Shown piece after piece: positions 45,801 through 57,800 of a stretch of DNA of 64,000 nucleotides; the first letter of the stretch is position 1, and every line of letters starts with the position of its first letter. The position numbers were made by a program, and so were the translations under genes. Source of the stretch: Hypomesus transpacificus (lineage: Eukaryota; Chordata; Actinopteri; Osmeriformes; Osmeridae); assembly GCF_021917145.1 (NCBI RefSeq), contig NC_061082.1, forward strand, positions 8,530,237 to 8,594,236. The letters run 5' to 3'. The notes beneath the pieces were generated by a model, which saw nothing but the letters and a program-made list of their open reading frames with translations, was not told the origin of the DNA and made no database searches.

Positions 45801-48800
45801 CACCGGGATGGAGTTCCAGGACCACAGGTACTGGCTGAGGACATACCCCAACTGCATTGTGGGAAAGGAGCTGGTCAATTGGCTGCTGAGGAATGGTACC
45901 ATTTCTACCAGGTAAATGTTCTCATGACCCTGAAGGGAGTATTTCATGGTACAACTCACTAGTATAAACTGACGTTTAGTGAATTTTATCTCTTGTTTGT
46001 CTTCTGGACTCTCTCTCTCTCCACCCCCTCTGTATGTCTCTGTCAGGGCCCAGGCTATAGCCATAGGCCAAGCTCTGGTGGATGGGCGCTGGCTGGACTG
46101 TGTCACTCATCATGACCAGCTGTTCAGAGACGAGTACGCCCTCTATCGCGCCCTCCAGGTGAGTAGCGGGCATGTGAGGTGAGAGAGAAGGACTACGGAT
46201 ACTCCTGAACACGTACTCATTCCCAGCGTCGTCTCTCCTCCTCTCCAGAACACCGAGTTCTCTGAGACGCCGTCACCCGACAGTGACAGCGTCAACTCCC
46301 TCGAGGGACACTCTGAGCCTTCCTGGTTCAAAGACATCAAGTTTGATGACAGCGACACCGAGCAGCTGGCTGATGAGAGTGATTACACGATGCAGAGTAC
46401 GTACCCCTTCCCTGACCACGCCACTTGAGGGAGATCAACAGGAGATCAACTTTATGCCATGTACACTACGTGACCAATAGAATGTGGACACCTCACCATC
46501 ACACCTACAGTATATGAGCTGGTTGGACATCTCATTCCAAAACCATGGGCCTTAATATGCCCCCCACGCACACACCCATTGATCTATATTAATGCTATCG
46601 CCCTCCCTTTGGGCATGGGAGCATTGTTGATTTGGGGAATGATGGGCTCAACAAGCAGGTGTCCAGATACGATTGGCCTAACTAGTGCAGTCATGATTTT
46701 GCGTTACCAAAAGAGCTCTATTGCATACATCCCTGTGTTAGACTCTGCCAGCCCCAGTAAGAGGACTTCAGTCAGTAGCTTCCAGTCAGCAGTGGACAGT
46801 GACTCAGCTGCATCCATTAACCTCAACATGGAGCAGGACAATGTCAACTTTCACATCAAGAAGCAGTCCAAGTACCCCCACGTACCCCCCCACCCTGCTG
46901 AGCAGAAAGGTGAGTGTAACAAGGCAGCACAATTAGTCGCTTTACACAAACTTTGATTAGCTAGAGGTACTAGAGGTAACACGTTTTTGGAATAGTTTAG
47001 ATCGTTGATCGTATATTGATCTGTAGTGTGATAATAATATATTTTTACCTTAAGAAAACTAAAACGTATTCACCTTTTGCCAGCATCAGAGTACCTGATC
47101 TCAGAGGACGGAGGACAGAACATCTTAATCAGCGATGCCTTCATCAAAGGTAAAAACTTCCTGCTTTTCATTCTTTGTTCTACACTGTGCACGTGTGCAC
47201 AACGCCAAAAGAGGAACCAATCCCCCTTCAGCCGGCCTGGTGTCAACAGGGCTAGAAAAAAAAGGTCATTGGTAGGTTTGAGCACCACACACACCCCCAG
47301 CTGTCTTCCCTCGTCACTTCCTCCCTCTCTTTGCCTATGCTCCCCTCAGAGTCTCTGTTCAACCGCCGTGTGGAGGAGAAGGCCAAGGAGATGCTGTTCA
47401 CCCCTCTAGGCTGGCACCACAGCTCCCTGGACCAGCTTCGCGAGGAGAACGGAGAGAAGAAGGCTATGGAGAGACTGCTGTGAGGAGCAAACCAAGCAGC
47501 TTGACAATGGACGTGTGCTGAGTGCACCGTGTTGTACTGCTGTTTACATTGACTTGTCTGTTAGAGAATTTGCTGTGAATTAAGGACACTTTTGCCCTTG
47601 TTGAACCAGTTAGGTTAGACCTGCTTCTGGAATTATCTTTGACAACAGTTCAAGAAGGAACTTTCAGTTGTACTCTGGTCTGCACCGAGGTGTTGGTAGT
47701 TAGAGGTAGTTCCTGAAAAGCAAGCCACGGTAACGATCTCTTCCCTTCACAGCTCTGCCAACCATAGCCACATGATGGCACTGTTGCAGCAGCTGCTCTA
47801 CAGCGAGTCCCTGTCCCTGTCCTGGCGTGACATCATCGTGCCCGTGGTCAGGCAGGTGGTCCAGACTGTGCGGCCTGACGTACGCAGCTGTGACGACGAC
47901 ATGGACATCCGCCAGCTGGTCCACATCAAGAAGGTCAGAATGACTGTCACAACTTTATTGTCAATCCCAGATTGGGCGTGTGCGACGGTTTCAGCAGTTC
48001 ATTCTTTGTATTCTAGATTCCCGGAGGGAAGAAGTTTGACTCTGCCGTTGTCAATGGCTTTGCATGCACCAAGAACATTGCCCACAAAAAGGTAGGCATA
48101 GTGGCCTTTCCTGTGATAGCCCCCCTTCTCCACCTCTCCCCAAAGAAACTGCCTGACCTCCCTGCTCCCTGCGCAGATGAACTCCTACATCAAGAACCCC
48201 AAGATCCTGCTGCTGAAGTGCTCTATAGAGTACCTCTACCGGGAAGAGACCAAGTTCACCTGCATTGACCCCATAGTGCTGCAGGTCAGTCTGTCTCCCA
48301 GTACTAGGGGCCGTCGTCTTGTGACGTGCATGTTCTACATGGAACTGCACCAAGTGACGCGGGATACTATGGAGATCCCCTCCGCTTGACCTCCCCGCTC
48401 ATCTGTTTGTTTCCCCAGGAACGGGAGTTTCTGAAGAACTATGTGCAGCGTATAGCGGATGTGCGTCCCAACCTGGTGCTGGTGGAGAAGACGGTGTCTC
48501 GCATCGCCCAGGAAATCCTGCTGGAGCACGGCATTACGCTGGTCGTCAACGTCAAACCCGTCAGTACCTAACCTCGCCTTCAACCTTCCAAGTCAGTTGG
48601 GCAACTGTTGGGTGTTTGCTTGTGTGGCTCTGCGAGGCTCACTTTTGCTTCTTGTGGATGTGTGTAGCAAGTGTTGGACCGGGTGAGTCGAATGACCCAG
48701 GGAGACCTGGTCATGTCCATGGACCAGCTGCTGACCAAGCCTCGCCTGGGCACCTGCCACAAGTTCTATCTGCAGTCCTTCCAGCTGGCCAATGGTGAGC

Positions 48801-51800
48801 AAGATGACTAACCTGCATAATTTTTCCCTTTGAATCCCATTCTGAATGTACAGTACTGTATATAGAATGTGTTGCGGGCTGTTTCAGAAAGGTTGCTTTT
48901 CAAGGAGGAAACGGGAGGTGGGTTTTTCCTCTCGTTCAATATGCAAGTACTTGATTTGATCTCACCATAGATACAGACAGGGGACTTTCCGCGGTGAAAG
49001 CCTACACAAGCTTAAGCATCAGTCATTTTGATACTCCAACAAAGGCCCTCCCTTTACCTAAACATGGGAATGCAGAACAACATCCTGCTCTGGCTATCTC
49101 TTGCTTTTCCTAATGTCAGCACTTGTATCCAAAGTGCATCTCTCAGTCTAAAGGTCCAACATTAAACTGCGTCTTGTTCTTTTCCATGGTCATACTGGGT
49201 CTGTCTTAGGTCAGGTCTTTCCTATCTTAATGTCTCCTGATTAACCTTTGTCAGTGACAGTTCATCTAAGGCAAGGGTACTCAATTAGAAACTCAAACGG
49301 TCCACTCACAAAATGTCCATTCAGTCCAGGGTCCGGAATAGTGATGGTTTATTTTCTGGCCCTTAGCTCAGAGTTCTGGGGGTAATTTTGTTGTGTCTAT
49401 GCTTTGTGTCATAGTGATGTTTCACGTTAGCTATACCACAGGGCAACCGTCTCATTGCAGATTAAACACATTGGTTTTGTGCTCCCCGCCGGCAACACAA
49501 TGCATACTTGTCAGTCCCTTCTGTCTGAAATTGGAAAAATCAACTTTTCATTCTTTGGTGGGTTTTGTCACGCTATGATTTTTGTTAAAGTCGAAACAGG
49601 TAGCTTACCGTTAGCAAATCGATTAGCCTGCGTTGTTGTGAATGACACACACAACCTGCGTGACCCAAAGAGAATGCGGCCAACATTGAGTGAGTGAGTT
49701 GTCATGGCGATTACTATTACAGCTCCTGATTGGATCTTTGGATTCAACACAGAAGATAGAAACCACATAGGAAAACAATAAAAGTGTGAAACCACACACA
49801 AATAAAAACTCTTGGATCATGACTAAATTAAAATGTTGATTTTGGCTTCGGTCCAAACTCTATTGCGTCTGGGTCCGGATCCAAACTGCGGTCCGCCTAT
49901 TGAGTATCCTCGATCTAAAGTAACCATTCAGTCCTTAGTCAGTGATAGTTCATCTAAGCTAAGTCAGACAGTTTAGCTAGTAGTTTCACACAGTTTTCGG
50001 CCACAACAAATGTATATTTGTTTTTGTTTATCTTGATAGGTTTTTCCTCCTTCCCTTCCTCCCACCATTCAGACAACGTGAAGACGCTGATGTTCTTCGA
50101 GGGCTGTCCTCCTCAGCTGGGCTGCACCATCAAGCTGCGCGGGGCTTCAGAGTACGAGCTGGCCCGGGTGAAGGACATCATCGTGCTGATGGTGTGTGTG
50201 GCCTACCACTCCCAACTGGAGATCTCCTTCCTGATGGACGAGTTTGCCATGCCGCCAAGCCTGGGCAAAAGCAGCTCTTTCCCCTGTCTGCTGGAGAGCA
50301 CCACTGCGGAGGAGGAGGAGGAGGAGGAGGAGGGACAGGGAGGAGGAGGAGGAGGAGGAGAGAAAGGAACAGGAGGAGCACTTGGAGTGGAGATCCAGGG
50401 AAAGGGGGTCAACGGAAATACCGTCCCCATGGGAGGTCCCCCTGGGCAGCTGGAGGAGAAGCCTCCCTCTGGCAGGCTGCCTTGTGTCTCCGAGTCCCAT
50501 GTCAAGGACAGCGAGAGCCCTAATGGCAACAAGAAGCAGGCTTTGTCCCCCTTGTCCTCCCATGGGGCTGAGGGGTTGGGCTCCGCAGTAATGAACTCCA
50601 CACCCTTGTTCAACCCCTTGGCCCCTCTACCTCCCGTGTCTCCACCCTACCTCATCGATGACCTGGACCTGGACCCGGAGCCGCAGGAGCTGGGAGGAAA
50701 GACGGAGGTGGAGGGGTCGGCAGGCCTCTCAAGGGGGGAGTCCGGGGAGGAGAGCTCGTGCTCCGAGACGGTTCCCCGGCTCTTCAGGGACCCGCTGCAG
50801 GATGACACCGGGCTGTTTGTCACCGAGCAGGTGGCCTCGACGGACGACCGCCTCAAGTCCATCTCGTCGGCCTTCAAGCAGGAGCTGAAGGACATCATCC
50901 TCTGCATCTCTCCTTTCATCACCTTCAGGGAGCCCTTCCTCCTCACTCCTGCCGGCCTTCGCTGCCCCAGCAGGGACTATTTCCCCGAGCAAGTAAGTGG
51001 TTTGGCTGTACAACTTGAAGTATTCCTTTTCAATTTTGTCTCCACTTCCCTCCAAGCCATGGCAATGATCAATAGGTCTAAGTGTCTCCAGTCCATTCCT
51101 GATCCATGGCACTGGAGTTATAACGTGTTCCCCCCCCCCCCCCCCCCCCCCCTCCCCCGTAGGTCTACCTCTCTCCACTGCTCAACAAGGACTTCAAGGA
51201 ACTGGACTGCCGCAGGAAGAGGCAGCTGCTCAAGGACTCCGCCCCGTCGTCGTTCGGGGGCGTGGCCAACGGCGGCCCTCCGCCACGGCCCGTGGAGGTT
51301 CGGCCCTCCCACCGGCTCACCAGTGCCCGCATCGCAGAGCACCTGGGCAGCAGCCAGGACCTGGCCAAGATGCTGGCCGACTACCGCGCCCAGGGCGGGC
51401 GCATCCGCCAGCGGGCAGAGGTCGACCCCTTCGTGTCGTCCACCTTCAGTCGTCCACCTTCTCGTGAGCCCTCCATCAAGGCACCCGTCAAGGCCGACAG
51501 CGAGGACGAGAAGCCGGCGGGACAGAATGACGTGACGTGGGCCTCTAAGGTGATACCGAGCTCCTGATCAAGACAGCGTACCGCAGGATGTTGTGGAGTC
51601 CCTCTCAGTCCTGTACTGTACTGCTCCTCCTAGGCTCCTCTCTGTATGTTGATTGGAGGATGATTGGATGGGTGATTGTGTTGTTGTGAAGCTGTGTCTG
51701 GTGCCAATGTCATCACATTCAATACTCGGTCCATGCTGAATTGCCTTTTAGAACTCAGGGAAACGAGTTGATAAGAGAGTTGTGACTCAGAAACAGCCCA

Positions 51801-54800
51801 TCTTACCTGTCCCCTCGTCTCATTCAGCCAATGCTGGTCTCAGACCAGTGTGGTCTATTGATGACGAGTGGAGCCCACCACCTCATCCCTGACCTGAGAT
51901 CTATTGGGGAGACTGTGAGTGCACTGGTGTGCTCTTCTGAATAGCACCATTTGACCCTTGACGGCTTGTTGAGCTTTGTTGTTGTTGTGTTTGCTTTTGT
52001 CTTCAGCTGGACTGTCTGAACCCGGTGAACCACCAGCGGCTCTGTGTCCTCTTCAGCAGCTCTTCAGCCCAGTCCAACAATGCCCCAAACCCCTGCGTCA
52101 GCCCCTGGTAAACCCCTCCTATCTCCTCCTGACCGCCCTTGGTGACCCATCAGACAGGCCTGCTGACAGCTCTAGAAGGTTCCAACCCTGTTCTCAAGCA
52201 TGTTCTGTTCCCCTCACACAGGATCGTGACTATGGAGTTCTATGGAAAGAATGACCTCACTCTTGGCATATTTCTGGAAAGATACTGTTTCAGGTGAAGC
52301 ATGCTCTTCAACCATACCATGTTGTACCAACATCAACAACTTTTGCTAATACATTGCAATGATATACAGTGCCCTCCAAAAGTATTGGAACAGTGAGGCC
52401 AATTCCTTTATTTTTGCTGTAGACTGAAAACATTTGGGCTTGACATCAAACGATGAATGTGAAACCAGAGATCAACGTTTCAGCTTTTATTTCCAGGTAT
52501 TTACATCAGGATCTGATGCACAAATTAGAAAATATCACCTTTTTGTTCGAACCCACCCATTTGTCACGTGAGCAAAAGTATTGGAACATATGACTGACAG
52601 GTGTGTTTTGTTGCCCAGGTGTGTCCTATTACATACATTATTCAATCAATAAATACCACTGAATGTCTACACTCAGGTTCAGATTGGGTAAGATAGGTTT
52701 TGTCTATGCAGACTGTATTCAGAGGTGAAAACAACATGAAAACCGGAGCGCTGTCTTTGGGTGAAAAACAAGCAATTGTGAGTCTTAGAGAAGATGGAAA
52801 ATCAATCAGAGCCATTGCAGAAACATTGGCCATAGCCAGTACAACCATTTGGAATGTCCTGAAGAAGAAGAAAACTACTGGTGTACTAAGTAACAGACGT
52901 CGAACAGGTAGACCAAGGAAAACATCAGCAGTTGATGACAGAAACATTGTGAGAGCTGTAAAGAAAGACCCTAAAACAACTGTTAGTGAGATCAGCAACA
53001 ACCTCCAGATGGCAGGAGTGAAGGTATCACTATCTACTGTTCGCAGAAGACTTCATGAACAAAAGTACAAGGGCTATACCAGAAGATGCAAACCACTCAT
53101 TAGCAAGAAGAATAGGAAGGCCAGGCTGGAATTTGCCAAAAAGTACAGAGATGAACCTCAAAAATTCTGGGACAAAGTTTTATGGACTGATGAGACAAAG
53201 ATTAACTTTTACCAAAGTGATGGAAAGGCTAAAGTTTGGAGAAAGAAAGGAACTGCTCATGATCCCAAACACACAAGCTCATCTGTGAAACACGGTGGAG
53301 GTAATGTCATGGCTTGGGCTTGCATGGCTTCTTCTAGGACGGGCTCATTAATCTTCATTGAGGATGTAACACATGATGGCAGCAGCAAAATGAACTCGGA
53401 AGTCTACAGAAACATTTTGTCTGCCAATTTAAGGAAAGATGCAACCAAACTGATTGGCAGAGCCTTCATCATGCAGCAAGATAACGACCCAAAACACACT
53501 GCCAAAACAACAAAGGAGTTCATCAGGGGCAAGAAATGGAAGGTATTAGACTGGCCAAGTCAATCTCCAGACTTAAACCCTATAGAGCATGCATTTTACC
53601 TGCTTAAGAGGAGACTGAAGGGAGGAACCCCACAAAACAAACAACAACTGAAAGAGGCTGCAGTGAAAGCCTGGGAAAGCATCAAAAAGGAAGAATGCAA
53701 AAGTTTGGTGACGTCAATGGGTCACAGACTTGCTGCAGTTATTGAAAGCAAAGGATTTGCAACTAAATATTAAGTCTTATTCACTTAAATATGTTTTAAG
53801 TATATCTGTTCCAATACTTTTGCTCACATGACAAATGGGTGGATTCAAACAAAATGTGATATTTTCTTAGTTGTGCATCAGATCCTGATGTAAATACCTG
53901 GAAATAAAAGCTGAAACGTTGATCTCTGGTCTCACGTTCATTATTTGATGTCAAGCCCAAATGTTTTCAGTCTACAGCAAAAATAAAGGAATTCGCCTCA
54001 CTGTTCCAATACTTTTGGAGGGCACTGTACCTTTTTCAATCAAACGATTTCTGTCGGGTCTGTGTGGTGCAGGCCATCCTACCAGTGCCCCAGCATGTTC
54101 TGTGAAACTCCCATGGTGCACCACGTCCGACGCTTTGTCCACGGCAGCGGCTGTGTCCAGATTGTCCTGAAGGAGCTGGACTCTCCGGTCCCTGGCTACC
54201 AGCACACCATCCTCAACTACTCCTGGTGCCGCATCTGCAAACAGGTCAAACTGAGGACGAGGCCCTCCCGCGCGCAGCCTGCATGGTACCAACACATGTC
54301 TCTGGTCTGTCCTACGTCTCTGCTCACGTCCTCTCTCCCTGTCACCCCTCGCCGGCACTGTAGGTGACTCCCGTGGTGCCTCTGTCCAATGACTCGTGGT
54401 GCATGTCCTTCGCCAAGTACTTGGAGCTGCGTTTCTATGGCCACCAGTACATGCGGCGGGCCAACGCCGAGCCCTGTGGCCACTTCATCCACAAAGACTA
54501 CCACCAGTACTTCTCCTACAATCAGATGGTGGCCTCCTTCAGGTCAGTGCAGCCACGGCACTCTGCTCGTCGGGCTCTAAGCCAACCCGTGGAGGAGACC
54601 GAGGTGGAAGATGATGTGGGAGCCGTATGTTTACAACGAATATGTGTTTTTGTGTTCACCTCAGCTACATCTCAGTGAGGCTGCTGGAAATCTGCCTTCC
54701 TCCTCCCAAGATCTTCATCAGGAACCAGGGGCCCTCCAAAGCCAACATGCAACTGGACCTCAAGGACTTCACGCAAAAGTAAGGCGACCTTTCACGTCCG

Positions 54801-57800
54801 CATACAGAAATACGATTTATTGACCCCATCGTATCAAGTTGGGGCTTCCATGTTACTACAAACCCTGTCCTTTTTCTGTTTCTACCTTGCTACATTGGCA
54901 GAGTGACCCAGGTGTACCTCGCCATAGACGACCGCCTTACCTCCCTCAAGACCGACACCTTCAGCAAGTCAAGAGAGGAGAAGATGGAGGACCTGTTTGC
55001 CCAGAAAGATGTACGCTCCCCGTCGAGACAGTGAACCTTTCTGAACGCCACGCGGAACACTTAAGTCTCTTTTGCACGTTGGCCCACAACTCCAGTTCAG
55101 CGTTGGTGAGCTGTGTGTGTGTGTGCGTGCGCAGATGGAGGATGCGGAGCTCCGGGCCTGGATAGAGAAGCTGCAGGCCCGCCTGCAGGCCTGCAGCGTG
55201 GACTCCCCCCAGCACCTGCAGACCGTCCTGGAGTCGGTGGTGCTGAAGAAGCAGAGCCTGTGTGAGACCCTGCAGTCCTGGAACACCAGGTGATCCACTC
55301 CCCCCCACCCCCCTCACCGGCAGCCTGTCTCTTTCTAACGGCTGCTTCGTCGGGGTTACGGCAGTGCGTGGCGGGGCTCCTCCACACCCCTTGACTCCTA
55401 CTGACCGTCCTCCCCCCTCCCCCTGCTGTAGGCTGCAGGATCTGTTCCAGCAGGAGAAGGGCAGGAAGCGTCTGTCTGTCCCGCCCAGCCCCGGGAGACA
55501 CAGACAGACAGAGGAAAGCAAGGTCGGTGCTCTGTGGATACACTGACGTTTCCGGATCAGCTCCCCCCCAGATCCAACCAACGTTTTGTCTTCTCTTAGA
55601 GTGTGCTGTATGTTGTGTTGACTCCGGTCTGCGTTTTGATTGACAGACAAGTGCCCTGGAGTCTTCTCCCCGGAACCCCTCTCCTGTGGTTCAGAATGGT
55701 GATAAAGGTGAGTGGCTTGGCCCTGCTTTAGGTTCCGTCATTTGCTGAGGCGTGCGAGGCTGATGGGCGTGTCTATGTGTTTGATTGACAGAGGACCGTC
55801 ACCTGAACACACTCCCGTCACTGTCTAGCTCCTCCTCCTTGCTGCCGTCACCAGGGGAACCAGGCTCGGAGCCACTCACCTCTGGACCCTCCTTCCCTGA
55901 ACTGGACTCTGTCAGCATCCCAGAGGGTATCCTCACACACACACACATGCACAAACTGACTCGGCACACATAACACACACTACATATACGTAGCTCTGAC
56001 TTTCTCCATGCCTGTCTCAGACGTGTTTGATGGACACCTGTTGGGCTCCGCTGACAGTCAAGTGAAGGAGAAGTCTACCATGAAGGCCATCCTTGCCAAC
56101 CTGTTGCCGGGCAACAGCTACAACGGCATTCCCTTCCCCTTGTGAGTCTAAGCTTGTCAAGCGTTTCCATTGAACAACATTTCAGTCCGGGACCGCGCTC
56201 ACTCTTTGTAGACTGTGAAAGCATTGGGCGTTTTTTTCTGATTGTGTGGTGACGTGTGTTGATCAGCGATCCAGACAAGCATTATCTGATGTACGAACAC
56301 GAGAGGGTCCCCATTGCCGTGTGCGAGAGAGAACCCAGCTCCATCATCGCCTTCGCTCTCAGGTAAGGACCTCTCCTCCCCTCTCGGTTACAGCCTCAAC
56401 CAAGACAGGTCCTGGTCTGTCCTCTGCTAACCGTCTCTTGGGAACAGTGGAAGGACATTGGCCTAACGTTGTGTTAATCCTAATCTGCTAATCCTCCAGC
56501 TGTAAGGAGTACAAGACGTCTTTGGATGAGCTGTCGAAGACGCCCGGGAAAGCGGGAGGAGAGGAGAGCACCCAGAACATCACGTAATGAACCTCCTCCT
56601 CTTGAACTGCACACACATAGAGGGGATAGCTCAGTGGTTAGAGCATTTGGCTGCAGATCAAGAGATTGCAGGGTCAAATTCCCCTCTGTTCTGTACGTCG
56701 CTTTGGATAAAAGCGTCTGCTAAATGACTGTTACATGAATCCATGACAATATGTAGTTTAACTCCAACAAAATCTAGGTTGGTTACATTGTTACATAGAT
56801 TAAATCACACACAGTTGACTGCATTCCTCGGTTTAGAAAGAGTTGCATGTGATGATGCTGACTGGCCTGTTTCCGGTTCTGTCCGTGTGCGGCCGCTGCA
56901 GCTCTGACGGCCGGGTGAAGAACAGCCCTGCCAAGCCCAACGAGACCACCTCCTCCCAGACTGGCCGCAGCAGCTTGGATCCTGACCCACTCAGTGAGTG
57001 CCCCTCTCCAGGGTCGAAGGTCAAAGTCCTAACCTGGGCAGTAGATGGGGAGACCTGACCTGAACTAATCAGTCATACAAATGAATACCCCCACCTTCTA
57101 GACTTCATCTAAGATGCCTGTAAGAAAAAAAAAAAAATGCTAGATGATGTTCTGGAGCTAACAAGCGTATATCTCTGTATTGCAGAGGATTCTGATGGAG
57201 GAGACAAGCACAAGAAACAGGCTGGGAACCCACACATTGAGCTACGTGAGTCTCACTCCTTCTGTCCCCCTGTCGATCACTCCCGCACTTCCGTGCCCCT
57301 GTCTTCAGTGTTTGACCGATCTGTTGGCAATGAAACATGACCTCAAAGATCGACCCTTAGCTCTCCATAATTCAGCCTTACCGATACTACTTGGGCTGTG
57401 TGACGACCTGCATCGATCACCCCGCTCGTTTCACAGAGTTCTCTGACGCCAACGCCAAGTTCTACTGTCGGATTTACTACGCTGAGGAGTTCCACAAGAT
57501 GCGCGAGGAGATCATGGAGAGCTCGGAGGACGACTTTGTCCGCTCGCTGTCCCACTGCATCAACTGGCAGGCCCGGGGGGGCAAGTCCGGGGCAGTCTTC
57601 TACGCAACGGAAGGTAACTGCACACGCACACACCCGACTGTATACAAGCCATTTGACTCCTTTCTTTTCTATCATATGTTCATTCCATCCTCTGTGATCG
57701 AGATCTACAAAGGTCCAGCCCTGTGGTCTCCAGCCTGCGTTGCTAGCCTGCTTTGCCTCTCTGTCCTCAGACGACCGCTTCATCCTGAAGCAGATGCCCA

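Noticed and set aside
51118-51178. A Pro-rich reading through the poly(C) tract as pikfyve coding sequence
   Set aside because: The preceding exon ends with a good GTAAGT donor at 50993, and the human protein continues directly with the exon that starts at 51163.
14765-54027. The Tc1 copies as a two-part composite element or a large inverted/duplicated block
   Set aside because: They are in direct orientation, each with its own TA duplication, and their flanks are unrelated, so they are two independent insertions.
56622-56694. A tRNA-Cys gene
   Set aside because: The tRNA-like part is diverged and followed directly by a SINE tail shared with other repeats, so it is a retroposon head rather than a functional tRNA gene.
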